Under the pieces are notes generated by a model, which searched no databases, was not told the origin of the DNA, and worked only from the letters and a program-made list of their open reading frames with translations. A DNA stretch of 64,000 nucleotides from Toxoplasma gondii ME49 (Eukaryota > Apicomplexa > Conoidasida > Eucoccidiorida > Sarcocystidae), in the NCBI RefSeq assembly GCF_000006565.2, contig NC_031480.1:16144-80143 (forward strand), in the 5' to 3' direction. Below, piece after piece: positions 37,874 to 49,592 of the stretch; position 1 is the stretch's first letter; each line of letters starts with the position of its first letter. A program made the position numbers and the translations under genes.

Positions 37874-39375
37874 TGCTAAGAGGAGAACAGCGTTTACCCG
37901 TTAGGTCCGCAGGCTGTGTACAGTACAGATAGCGGCTACGCGACAGAGCAAGGCGGTAAGAACTTGACCTGCCCGGACTGCCCTGCGTTCTACCCCTAGC
38001 GCAACAGAGCTGCCTCCGAACCAAATACAGAATATCAGCCAAAAATGAAGAACTCTCCCCAACAACACGAAGACTAGTCACCAAGATGAGCCGTGCTGTC
38101 AGTTATCGTTTGACCACAGCTCCGCGCCGACCCTCCACAAGCAAATCGGGGTTCCCCACTGAGATTCACCAGCTTCCGCTACTGTGCAGGCAGAGTCAGC
38201 AGACAGAATCTCAGCCTGCACACGGAAAACTATTCATTAGAAGCATGTGACCAGAAGCGATGACTCTCCAAACTAGTCATGTATGCTGTCGCGGACTCAA
38301 GTGTCCGTCGTTTGAACATGAGGAACGGAATGTCTGCGCTGTCAATTTGGTGCCAGATTCGTTGAGTGAGCTCCAGAGCGATAGCTAGGAAAACTGACAG
38401 GTGTGAAGCACATTGGAGGTTGGGAAATGCAAGCCTACGTCAACGTGGGCACCGAAATTAGTACCAGGATCACGTGCTTGGCTTACCATGAGCGCTTGCT
38501 ACTTTCCCCGGATCCTGCATGGTTGTATAGCCTGCATGGCACTCGCCAAGACACGATCCCAGATGCCTCCCTTTTTTGGACCTCTGATTCTCTCTGTTTC
38601 TCAACGGAAGAGTTTCTTGGCTTTTCGCAGAACGAAAAGAGCTCCATGATGAATGCTGTAGTGTACAGGTTTTCGCAGCAACCGCAACTCAGCCCTTGAA
38701 TTTCGGGATCGAATGTCCTGCCGCATCTGCGTCCTCGCGCATGCGACTGCCTTGTGGTCTTGTCCCTAGAACGGGTCGACAGACTCTGTGCTTCGTTGAC
38801 TGACTTGTCACTTCAACACTTCCACTTTGTTAAATCACGAGAGCTCTCAAGCGCGGCATTTTGGAGGCACGCATGTGTTTTTCCTCCTCCACAAGTCCAT
38901 ATTGCGCTTACTACGGGACTGCTGTGCAACTGTGGAGCTTGAAAACGTGGACGCCAGCGTTTGCCTGTCCAGCTCCGTTCCGGACGCGTAGAGCGGTCTT
39001 TGAAGTTCTCGCTTTCTTTTTTCCCATATATTTGCTTTCCTCAGATTTTCGCATTCAAATTGCCGGAAAATCCAGCGTGCTACTGCTGGATCGTGGCATG
39101 AGCGCTGGCCATCGGCCAAGAAACGGAGGAGTTGTTTAGGCAACGACCGGACCCTCCTTACAGTGTGTCCCGACTGTTGACACCCTTCACTCTCAGCGGA
39201 GACTGCCCGTTCATTTTCTCCGCGAAACTGTTTTTGCTTTAGCGCACGTCGTTGCTTGAACAGCCTTTTTTCCGTGTGGCTTGCCCATGCCCCCTGTACA
39301 CGCAGAGCGTCTCTGCGGTAACCTAAGCGTCGCGGTGCACCCTCTGCACATCTCTATTCACAGCGATTCTGGACT
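37874..39375. promoter_or_regulatory. Divergent intergenic region between carrier and sulfurase-like gene
   Basis: This 1.5-kb spacer separates the start codons of two divergent genes and must contain both 5' regions. A roughly 98-codon frame at 38403-38699 has no domain and no clear ATG and is not called. No specific promoter element was identified. Confidence 0.4.
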
Positions 39376-42300
39376 ATGGAAGAGAGCGACTCTTCTGGCC
39401 GGCGTTCGACCATGCAGGCACGCGGGCATCACTGCGTCTCGTATAGACTCACACTTCGTTTCTGCTCCCTTCTGTTTGCCTCGTGTCTTGCAACCGCAGC
39501 CACGGCTGAGGCACCGCCGACAGTCAGCGGGCAAGTTGGAAGGGTCGCCGAAAGTTCCGAAGGATGCGCATGCGCTTCTGCACCGAGCTCGGAGCCGGCG
39601 ACTACGCCTTCGACTGAACACTCTCCCGTACCCCAGATCAACTCACCAGACGCTGCTCTTGCGCGCGAGCTGTCCGGTGACGCAAACCAGTCAGGGGAGA
39701 TCCCGTTGGTCGTCCCGACAGACAGTCAGGCCTTAGCTGAAGCGGCGGCGGCGCGGAGACACACTGAAGGATGCAGCGAGACAGAAGAGAGAACCGGGGA
39801 AAGCAACGTGGGTCCAGAAAAATACGGCGGCACAGGCCTCCAAGCCACTCAGACACAACCCGTGGACTCGTCTTCCCCCTCTCAGTGCACTCGGAGAGCT
39901 TCTGGCACAGCTGGCCGCGAAGCGTCTTCAGATCGCTACTCGACAGCTTATGCGGCGACGCAGCTGTTCGCTTCGTCTGAGGCAAGTCACGCCGAAGGAG
40001 ACCCGCTCGCAGAGGCTTCCACGCGGGAAAGGGCCGCCGGGATGGCTGCAGCTGCAGAGGCGCAAAAACACCGACCCTCGTGTCCTCTCTGGGGCGAGAG
40101 CTACGATGAGCGACGCTCGCGGTTTCTGCAGCGCTACGGCGACGCCTACAACCTCGAAATCGAGGCAATCAAGGAGAGAGAACTCGAGAGATTCAGCGGC
40201 CAGGTGTACATGGACTACGCCGGTAGGTGACAGGTTGCAGGCGGCGACGCCTCAGGTTGAAACCCGCGACGCCACGCCGTGCACGGGGTTCAGCAGACTG
40301 AGGGAAAAGGTCTTCCTCTGAATGAAAGCCGCACTTTGTACGTGGGTCAGAGAGTCCGTCGGGCCATCTCAGTTTCCGACGGAATTCTTTCTACAAAAAA
40401 GCCTTAGATAAACGACATGTGAAGACTCGGACGTCCTTTGACACTCCTTGGCGAGTATGTACTGCTCCACCCTCTGCACAAGGAAGGAACGCTACAGCTC
40501 GGGGAAGAACCGACTTTCGTAGACGGAGAAAGCACCGGGGTTCGGAACAGGCAAAGCCCATTTAGATTCGCCGTTCCTTTTAGAACCACTGCAAATGGAC
40601 ACAAGCTACAAATTCCATCGGTGACGTCGAAAAGCTTTCCCTCGTGGTGCGTTGCGCGCGCTCGACTGCAGTTCTTTCCCTTCCTCTGTTGTTTTGGAAT
40701 GTGCAGGCAGTGGCGTCTACCAACGACAGCAGCTGCGTGCGGTCTTTGATGATTTCACCCACAATGCCTACGGCAACACTCACTCTCGAAATCCTTCTGC
40801 CAAACAGACAGGTCAGAAACGCACTGTGCTGAGAAGGTGCTCAGGTGTGCCGTTCAAGCGCTGAGGGGCGCCTTCGCCTGAACGGGAGTGTCTCGCATGC
40901 TCTTCGGCGTTGAGACTTATTCCGTCCAACACAGGTAGCCTGGGGTGTTCAACTCCGGTCGTTTGTGCTAGGTTCCACATTTTCTGCCAATCGGTATCCT
41001 AAAGCTCTCTCAAAAGTAAAAAGTTCGGGCAGCAAGTTCTGATTCAGGAGCCTCGACACACCTGCGTGAGGTTCCCTGCTGCAGCCAGCAGCTGCAGGGT
41101 TGGTAGACTTTTTCAAATGTAAGTGTAAGAGACGTAAACGGTAACGGGGTCTCGGCGTCCGTCGGCGTCAGCTCCTCGATGGGCGACAAAGAGACACTGA
41201 AGCACGGCGGCTGGCAGGCGCTGGGCGTTCGTTGAACGCGACTGCACGGGTTATGTTCCACAGCGAGGGTGTTCAGTGACTCTCTTTCTGCAAGAATTGT
41301 GAAAGACCTTCGAGATGTAAACCGGGAGAGTTCAGATGGAATACACTCAGGGTGCCAATGAACAGATCTTGATACTCCCTTGTAACTCCACGTGACTCCC
41401 AGACCTGTTTCGGCCTCACACGCCAAAGAAGGAAAAGAAGGAGAGCGGAAGAAAGAGAAAGAGGAGAGGAAAAAGAGGAGGAAACATGTTTGGGGGCGCT
41501 TGCGACGCGGTTTTGAAGTCGATCTGCTCATCGGTTCATCGAGCCTGCGGCTTAGTCTTGTGGAGAGTGCATGTCGTCTGGTCTTTGCAGATGACAAACT
41601 GAAGGAGGCCCGACAGGTGATATCCCGTTTTTTCGACGCTCCCGAGAAGGAATACGCAGTGATTTTCACCAGTGGTAAGGCTCCTGGAGGGGAGGCAGCG
41701 TTTTTTCTCGAAACATGTGTGGAAGCTCTCGAAAGAATGGATGCTTCCGCGAAAGAGACCCTCGTGCGCCATTGCTGCTGCGGCAGACTTCACAAAGGGC
41801 ACTGCTACGAACCTTGGCGCCACCAGGAAGCGACAACGCCCAAAGTGGCTGACGGTTCGCTTTCAACAGCTTCGGAGGGCAGCGACTCTGTCGATTCTTT
41901 GTCTCCTTTTCAGGGGCGACGGCCGCTCTGAAACTGGTCGGCGAGTCTTTCCCCTTCACAGCAGGATTCTCCTCGTTTTACTACCTGCGAATTAACCACA
42001 ATTCCGTTCTAGGAATCAGGTTCGTCTGCCCCCGGCAACTCCCACAGAGACAGTCTCTCAGTCTGTGTCAGTCGCGGCCACCCTTTTTCGACTGCGGGCT
42101 TGGCAGCCCGTAGTCGGGCACCATTAGAGCAGACGTGGAAGCAGCTGAACTCCGTGCACCGACAGGAAGATATACTCAGGGCAATCCGGGATCCTTGCTG
42201 GCGTGATGTTGCATCCTACAGCCGGCAAATCGTTTGCGTACTTCTCCGTTTCAGAAGAAAAACAAATCAGAGGACCGCGTGACTGTGTCTCTTCCGCGTG

Positions 42301-45300
42301 AAATTGACCGCAGCGAAACGCACCTTCGGAGAACCGCTGTCACTTATCCCCTGGTGGGAGTGGACGTCGGTACGAGTCCACTTCAGATACTTCTTGTTTT
42401 TCCTCCTTTATCGAACGGTTGAGAAAGCGAGCGATTTCCCGGCGAGGCGAGCTGCTGCCTGCGCGGGTCTGCAGAGAGTTTGCGTACGCAAAGAACGCGA
42501 AGAGCGTGCGAGCACTGTCTCCCCGGGAGGTGGAACAGATTCTGACGGAACGAGAACAGAGTACAGAACACACCTACGACGAGAAAGACGAGAGCCGCCC
42601 AAGTTGTCTCTTTGCCTTTCCGGCGAAAGACAACTGGAACGGCCGCTTTTTCCCGCAGGAGTGGATCGCGCGCGTGAAGAAGTAAGACAGGAACTCGGGG
42701 GGCTCGGCCGCTGTCAAAACCTGGCTGGCTGTGTCTCATGGCTGGAATTGGGGAAGGATCACACTGAGTAACTCCGTCCATGGATGTTAACCACGCGTTC
42801 CCTTGCCCTGACACAGCAGGCCTCAGGAGCTTGAATAACACAACCTGCCTCGCCTGCTGCGTTCTCTGAATGCTTACGCTAATGTGAAGCCAAACGGCTG
42901 GCATGTTCGAGGCGTTTCAGTCTCCACCGACTCTGACACAAAGCTGTGTTTGAGCGCGAGACGCTTCTTGTGGTAGGAGACTTAGAGCCCCCCGCATCCG
43001 TGATCTGAGCCTCCATGTCACGTTCTAAAGACCTGCGATGATGGGCGCTCGTCCAGAAACTTCGTTCTCTCTCGACGTTCTTGGGTTGAAGTCGATCACA
43101 GAAATACGAATCACCGGGTGTGGATGGAGTTCTTTCAACACCGCACAAGGCGATGGAAAAAGCGGAAGGAACGATATAAAGAGATTGTAAAGGTACCGTA
43201 GGCAAATGTCTCGAAACGCTTTACAGCATGTCGTGTACATCATCTCTCTATAAATCATGGATGACGGTCACCAGGTATGTGTGTGGCGTAGGTGTTTTTC
43301 AAAGACACGTCTCAAAATTGGTTAGCGTTTGTATTTTTCGAAAATCGAAAGAAAACGGTGCAAAATAAATCATGAACAGATGCCTGGAAGGACATCTCGA
43401 AGACTGTCTTAGGTCCGATCTCCTTTCCTCTGTTGTGAGTATACGTACATGCATATATATATATATATATATATATGCATATATATACACACATATATGT
43501 TTATGTATTTACATGTACGTGCATGTATATGCCTTTCCAGAGTAGGCCTGAGCAACGACAACTGTCGCTGGTTTGTCCTGTTGGACGCCGCGGCGTACGC
43601 CCCGACTTCTCCGCTGTCTCTGTCCCGGCACCCCGCCGACTTTGTCGCCTTCTCGTTTTACAAGATTTTCGGCTACCCTACCGGCTTGGGTGCCCTGCTG
43701 GTTCGATCCGAGGATGCCAGCAAGCTGCAGCGCGTAAGCGATGTGGTGGCATTTTCGCGACGTTTTCTGTGGAGACGAGGCTTCGCCTCCAACTAAGTGA
43801 AGCAGGGCTTCCATACTCTTTTCCAGTTGGAAGAAAACCTATGAAAAGGAAAAATACCTCTCGGGTGCCGGTAGCTGCGACCCTTCACGCGCGATTCGCT
43901 CCGAGTGAATGGACACCAGCAGGCTAACCTAGCAGCCTCTTTCGTGTTCTTGTGTTTGCTGATACACTTGACCCGAGGCTTACACAACTCTTTTTTTTTG
44001 AGTATGCATGCACTCGTTCTGTTCCTGGATCGGTTTTTCCGACAGCTCTACTGGGGTGGCGGGAGCGTGGCAGCAAGTGTCTGCGACAGTCGGTGGTGCG
44101 CGAGAAAGACGAACGTCGCTCTTCGGTTTGAGGACGGCACTCTCCCCTTCCTCGCCATTATCGCCTCTCTGTACGGATTTAGAGCTCTGGAGGTAAGAGG
44201 AAACTGCGGCTTGATCGGATCCGTTGCGTGGTGTGTTTTTTGGGACTCGCCGTCGAGGTATTCTTAACCAATACAGGATCTCAGAAGACCTGTGAATCCC
44301 CACTTTGCTGCTACTTGTCTAACTAGATGTTGAACGCTAGGAAATGCACAAGGTGCCTGTGACCAATCTTGTAAGAAGCTCACTCGAGTCAAGTATGGTG
44401 GCCATTTCGCTTCCGTCGTCAGCATATGAGGGTGGAAGGCACTTCACAGAATACCGAGTTCTTCGCCTGGAGGCTTGTTGAGCTCCATGCCGTTGTCGTA
44501 AGAGGAGACTTCCACGACTCTGTGTACTCTCGAGTTTTGCTCGAGGACACGAACTGGTAGACTGTGGGTGTTCGGACTGCTTGCCGTTTTTGGTTCAGCG
44601 CACGCAAACTGCACCGTGTATATTTCTGCCCAGCCTGCATTCAAAACTCCGCCTGTGGACTCGCTGTACGCTTGCCACGAGATTCACTTTGTTAGCCTCC
44701 TTGATGTTCGTCTGTGCCGAGTTTGCGGATCGGATTCGCGCTGACTCGGCATTTGGTTCGTCACACGTGGAGCTGCGGAGTCCATGGCACCTGGTCGCTA
44801 CTTCTCTGCGTACGGGGGTTAGACTTTGCTTCCATTGCGGACCACAAGACAGTTGCGGAATACCAATAGATGTAGGAAGTCTTGTCGAAACCGTGCTATC
44901 ACCGGAGAACTTCGTCTCGGTAATCAAAGGCCTTCGAGGTCGAAACCCGTCGTCGAACTCGTAGTGTATGCTTCCCCGCGAAGGCGATTTGCATGTCTCA
45001 GGCAATCGGCATGGAAAAGATTCACCACCACGTGGCAGCGCTCACGCGTCACTTGTTTGAAAGGTTGCAGATGCTTCGCCATTCGAATGGAGCACATGCA
45101 GTGCTGCTGTACTGGAATGAGGCAAGCCCGCCGACAGGTAAGAGACTCAGCGGAGTGTGGGGTTTCTTGTTGCAGTTGCCGGGACTTTCCAGAACACTGG
45201 AGTCTTCGATTTGTGCTCCAGTCCAAGGTACGGCGATTTTTTTCACTCAACAACAGTGCAGCATGGAAGACTAAACGCCGTTACGTCTAACGCTGTCGTC

Positions 45301-47323
45301 GGCACGTTTCACCCCAGTTATGAAGCGCTGACAACCAGGTTCTTCATGACTTGTGTACACCGCCACGCCAACGGACTCTAGAGTGGAGACGAATTGAATG
45401 TCGAGCGTTCTGTTTACTAAGCGCCTCGCCCACGCTCTATCATGCTTTCCTGCCCGGTATGTTAACGACATAAAGTCGAGTGGCATCCAACGTATGCGTG
45501 GAAAAGCAACAACTGTATCCAAGCTGCGCGGAAAATCAGGGCTGGGGGCGCGGTTGCATGCGGCCGCTAACTTTTCCGGCGGTGAAACAGCCTCGGAGGT
45601 GACTAAAGTTCGAACCGAGTGCCGGCGACTTTGAATTCTTTTCGAGGGGTTTCGGGAGTCGCGGGGTCGGTGAATTACATCGGGAGCGCTTTGTCTTCTG
45701 CTTCAACATGCGTGCAGGAGGAATCGTTAGCTTCAATTTGCTCCGCCCAGATGGCAGCTTCATCCCTTTCCCTCAGGCAAGTTTCCTTTCTCCATTTTTC
45801 ACGCTCCTTTTCTGCAGCACGTCGATTTGTCGAGTTTCGAGAGTCTGCGTATGCGTGAAAAAAGACCTACATCTGCTGACAAGCTGTATAAAATCCCCGC
45901 TATTCATTTCGGGAGTCTCCTTCCCACTGTTATAGGGTTCACGGAATACGCGGGTCTCTCTTTGTACCGATCCGCGATGCGACTCTCTGTATCCCTGCTT
46001 ATCTTGTCTTTTAGCGGTTGCACTAGAGTAGGCTGGCACACCTTCTTACATTCTGGTGGTTCTTCTCGCGACCCTCTTTTCGCGTTCTATGACTATCCAG
46101 TGCGTAGCTACCTGCGTTCAAGCCACGGAGAACAGCGATCGAGGAAAGCAGCGCCGGCAAATGTTCCTGATCGCCTCAGATTACCGCCACACCCGGGAGG
46201 CACACACCCGTATACAGAAACGTTTTCAGGACGCCTCTTGCTCCAAGCGCCACGACGCGCGCTGTGCCCGTAGGACCGCAGCGCTTGTCTCGAGTTTCGA
46301 TTCTCTCTCAGTTTAGAATGCACTAGACAACGAGACAGAGTCTCCCTCACCATCTGAGCTGCTTCGCATCTTCAATGAACCGGTAGTTTCTGCCTCACGG
46401 CCCGCAGGTTGAAGCGGACGCGTCAGCTGCCTTGATTCACCTCCGAACCGGATGCTTCTGCAACCCCGGCGGCTGCCAGGTAACCGGCGAGCAAAGCTTA
46501 TCAGAGAACGTCGATTGTCGGATGTTTTCTTCTTCGTTGGCCGTTCGTCTGTGAGGCCTCGATGGAGTTTGCCTTTTCTGAGCCGAATCATTTAGAAACA
46601 GCCAGAAGGTAGAGAAACGTTTCACACCACGACGCTGCCTTCTACGGATTTGCTGATAATGTGGACGAGAAATGCTCTTCGTCGACCTGAAACCCTTAGA
46701 AACGCTTCGGAATGATGTCTGCTCCTTAACCCAGTCGGCTAGGATTAGGTTGGATATTCTGTATCGATAGATCTACAATCGTGGTACCCTCTTGTCGTTT
46801 GTAGAGGCCTAGTGATGCTTGTCAAGTTCCTTGTATCGATTAGAATAGTGATGGTTATATATGTCAACCCCCTGTATCATCGAACTCAGTCCATCAGGAT
46901 TGAGCTGTATATTCCGTACCAGCCGACCTGAAAACGTGATATCTGTCGTTTACACACGTCTGGTGATGCCCCTCAAGTTCCTGGTATCTATCCCATGTGG
47001 CCTGAGTATCGACACTGCGTCATTTTCAGTCGTCGCGAGATATCCCGGTTCGTGGAATTTGCTTGCAGGATTTCCTGGGCTTGTCTGCCGAGGACATTAT
47101 TCGCAATAGCCAGAAGCGACAGAGCTGTTCGGACCCTTCGGGCTCGACTCTTTCTGTGATCTCTGGAACTCCTGGCCTCATGACAGGTTGGGGTGGGGGG
47201 AGTTTGGGAGGCGGATTGTATCGAAAGCCTGCGGGCTCCGTCCGTGTGTCCATGGGCTACTTGTCTACCTTCAGCGACGTGGATGCCCTCGTGTCGTTTA
47301 TCAGCGAAACATACGTGTGGTGA
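39376..47323 (+). CDS. Molybdenum-cofactor-sulfurase-like PLP enzyme with signal peptide, no MOSC domain
   Basis: MOCOS-type proteins are class-V aminotransferase (NifS-like) enzymes that take sulfur from cysteine and put it on the molybdenum cofactor. Exons are 39376-40222, 40707-40811, 41591-41674, 41914-42019, 42475-42681, 43541-43733, 44046-44192, 45002-45137, 45718-45776, 46408-46479 and 47069-47323. All phases close, giving 736 residues. Family hallmarks seen are [54 protein letters not shown], the PLP-lysine motif [17 protein letters not shown] (Lys codon 43662-43664), [12 protein letters not shown], the catalytic-cysteine loop [15 protein letters not shown] (ending 46479) and [12 protein letters not shown]. 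Residues 1-45 contain a likely signal peptide (hydrophobic [17 protein letters not shown]), possibly from the second ATG at 39412. About 220 low-complexity residues precede the enzyme domain. The frame stops about 20 residues after the last NifS-domain motif; no MOSC domain was found downstream. Intron 9 needs a GC donor. Confidence 0.87.
43450..43502. repeat. (TA)n microsatellite next to a splice acceptor
   Basis: An almost pure TA run, with interspersed gcat and cacac, ends about 40 bases before the exon 6 acceptor (gcctttccag, exon from 43541) of the sulfurase-like gene. Confidence 0.9.
45777..46407 (+). other. GC-AG intron in the sulfurase-like gene
   Basis: Exon 9 ends CCTCAG and the intron begins GCAAGT; it ends cccgcag before GTTGAAGCGGAC. 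The protein across the join (FIPFPQ-VEAD) keeps phase and matches the family. A GT donor two bases further on would break the frame. Apart from the C, the donor is a perfect consensus. Confidence 0.8.
46770..46995. repeat. Imperfect ~150-bp direct repeat in an intron
   Basis: The block at about 46795-46842 (tcgttt, tagtgatgcttgtcaagtt, ccttgtatcga) recurs at about 46946-46993 as tcgttt, tggtgatgcccctcaagtt, cctggtatcta. The preceding bases are also alike (ggatattctgta versus tgtatattccgta). A related string (ctgtaccagtcgatctgga) lies near 56864. It sits in intron 10 of the sulfurase-like gene. Confidence 0.5.
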
Positions 47324-49592
47324 AGACAGAGTTAAGCGCGTGTGAAGAGTTTTACAGTGAAAAAACATGGTCTTTTTTTGCGAGAATCAGATGCAGGCCA
47401 GTCTGGCAATCGGAGGTGCGGCGTTGACAGTCTGTGGCCGTCTAATTGCCTTTCTAGACCAGTGCGTGCGGAGTGGACGCTGTGCGCCGGGGTCCGTTGC
47501 AGCGGTGCCGATTTGGTCTGCTCTTACGGAAATGAGTGTTCATCGGTGTTATTGTTCGCCCGTCCTCGGGATTTTTTTGGTTTGCACCATGTCCTGGGCA
47601 GCAGGGCCGCACAAGTGTGCAGACTTGCACGGCGGTTTTTTTCACGGCGCAGGCGCTGAATCAGCACGCCCGACTGCCAAGGGGAAATCGTCCAGAGTTG
47701 GTTGCAGGAAAAAACACGGCCGTTCGGGTCTACTCGTCCGGCTGAAGCAAAGAAATGCACTGCTGGTGCTGGAGCCAGAGGATCATATCACCGGGAGAAA
47801 CCCATTTTAAACATGTTGCTCTCCGGTGCACTGTGGAAGAACACGTTTCGTTGTGGTAGAGGCGAGCGGCTATTGCTGCGGTGCCCCCATTTTGTCAGTT
47901 TATGTCAGACACAGACAGTTCCGCAGTTCTGTTCCTGTGCGGGGCTGCGCTGTCTGTAGCAAGCACGGGAATTCCTGGGTCTGCGGATAAGACGAAGCTG
48001 CATGGAGAATCCGTTTTCAATGCAGTTTGCTGCCACGAAGCCGACACACGTTTGAACTTGATCAGTCAAGTTCTTGTGAGTCGGGGTGCCTACAGGTGAA
48101 CTGGCAAAGGGTGAACCTCCTTTTTACCCGACGGCAGGGCCGGGCAAGTGCGTAGCCTCTGACCCCTTGCAACGATAGGCAAGATGGCAGGACTGACGTT
48201 CCTGTCGGTCAAAGCTCCCTGTCTGTCTTTTGAAAGAACACATCAGAAATAAGCTGCACCGGATAGTGCTGACCAGCTATGCTCCACTATTCACTGTGGT
48301 GACTCGGATTTGAGGAAGGCGACTTCTGTCATGTACGTCACACCAGAAGGTGTGCAAAGCCCCCGGAACAGACGACTGACAGACACGCCAGGAAGAGCGG
48401 CACAGGATTTCCATTTCCACAATTGACCTCTCGCGCCTGCTGTTTTAAGCGAATTCGTCTCTTGTCTTGAAACACTCACGTCTCCGCAGAAACGCTTCCA
48501 AATACAATATGCGTTCAGAGGAACGGTGCAGCGAGTCTTGACACGGTTGGTGGTATTTTCACACCAGACGAAACGCCCGCAGTCACTCAGTCCTCGGAAA
48601 GCATCCCACTGACACCTTCGCACCGTTATTTACGCGATCGAGTTGACCGGGCGACGTTCGTCACTTTTCAGTTTGACAATTATCGCATGCGCCCTTGCGC
48701 CAAAAAAGCCTGTCAAAGTTTTGCCCATGTCCCTAGGGACATGCCGCCGGACGTGTGCCTGCCGTCTACGGGTGTTGCTCTCTCAGTCCAAAGTAGCACG
48801 ACTGAACAGACTGCGCCTGAAACTCAGAGTATCTGATCTGAATTCAGCAGTGATCTGGGTTGGACAGTGTACCCTCTTTTGAATACTAGCTACTGAATAC
48901 CTCTGAATCCTCAGGTTCCCTTTAGAGCTGTCGAGTAGAAAAGCAGATGTGAGGTCCGTTGACACTCAGGAACTCTTATGCAAAGTCACGTTTCCGAAGG
49001 CATCGCCGGCGTGGGTTTCTCCTCTGTCCACGGGTCAGACAAGTCGATGTACCCGGGCCGGACTCCAGAAACTCCCACACGATTCCGGAAGGGAGCGTAC
49101 CACCGGTGCGTGTTCCAGTCTAACGGCCTGCGTCACATTATCACATTAAACAACCAGCTGTTGACTCTTCAAAAGACACGACAGACCCTAGAACGCCTGC
49201 ATGAGACGGGCTACGCGCAACAACCCTAATTGGTCCTGGGCGGTGACTTCCTCGCTCTGTCTGGGTGGAAGCGATGCAGCTGAACGGAAATCGCTTCCTG
49301 GCAAGCCGATGACAAAGCTATTTAGTGACTGGCGCTCTGTCTGCTGTAGCTGCTGTAGCATCATCGCAGGAGGTCCATGCTCAGATTCTGTCTCAGTCGA
49401 AGCACAGCCCCAAACCCGTCCAAACTGACGACCGTGCGAAGGGGCAAGTGTGAACTCTGGCTTCCAGCAAGGGCAGAATCCAGCGTGCACTTCGAAAAGC
49501 CCCATGTGCTGGCAAGTCGCACAAGATCGTGAGGCCCACTTGGTACCGTTTTCTGAGGTCTGCAGATTTGTGACAGGCCATGTCTACATGAC
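47324..49592. other. Region between convergent genes
   Basis: This holds the 3' regions of the sulfurase-like gene (plus) and the ribonuclease gene (minus). Frames of up to 147 codons (47367-47810, plus) have no recognised domain. I specifically looked here for MOSC-type segments and saw none. Confidence 0.45.
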
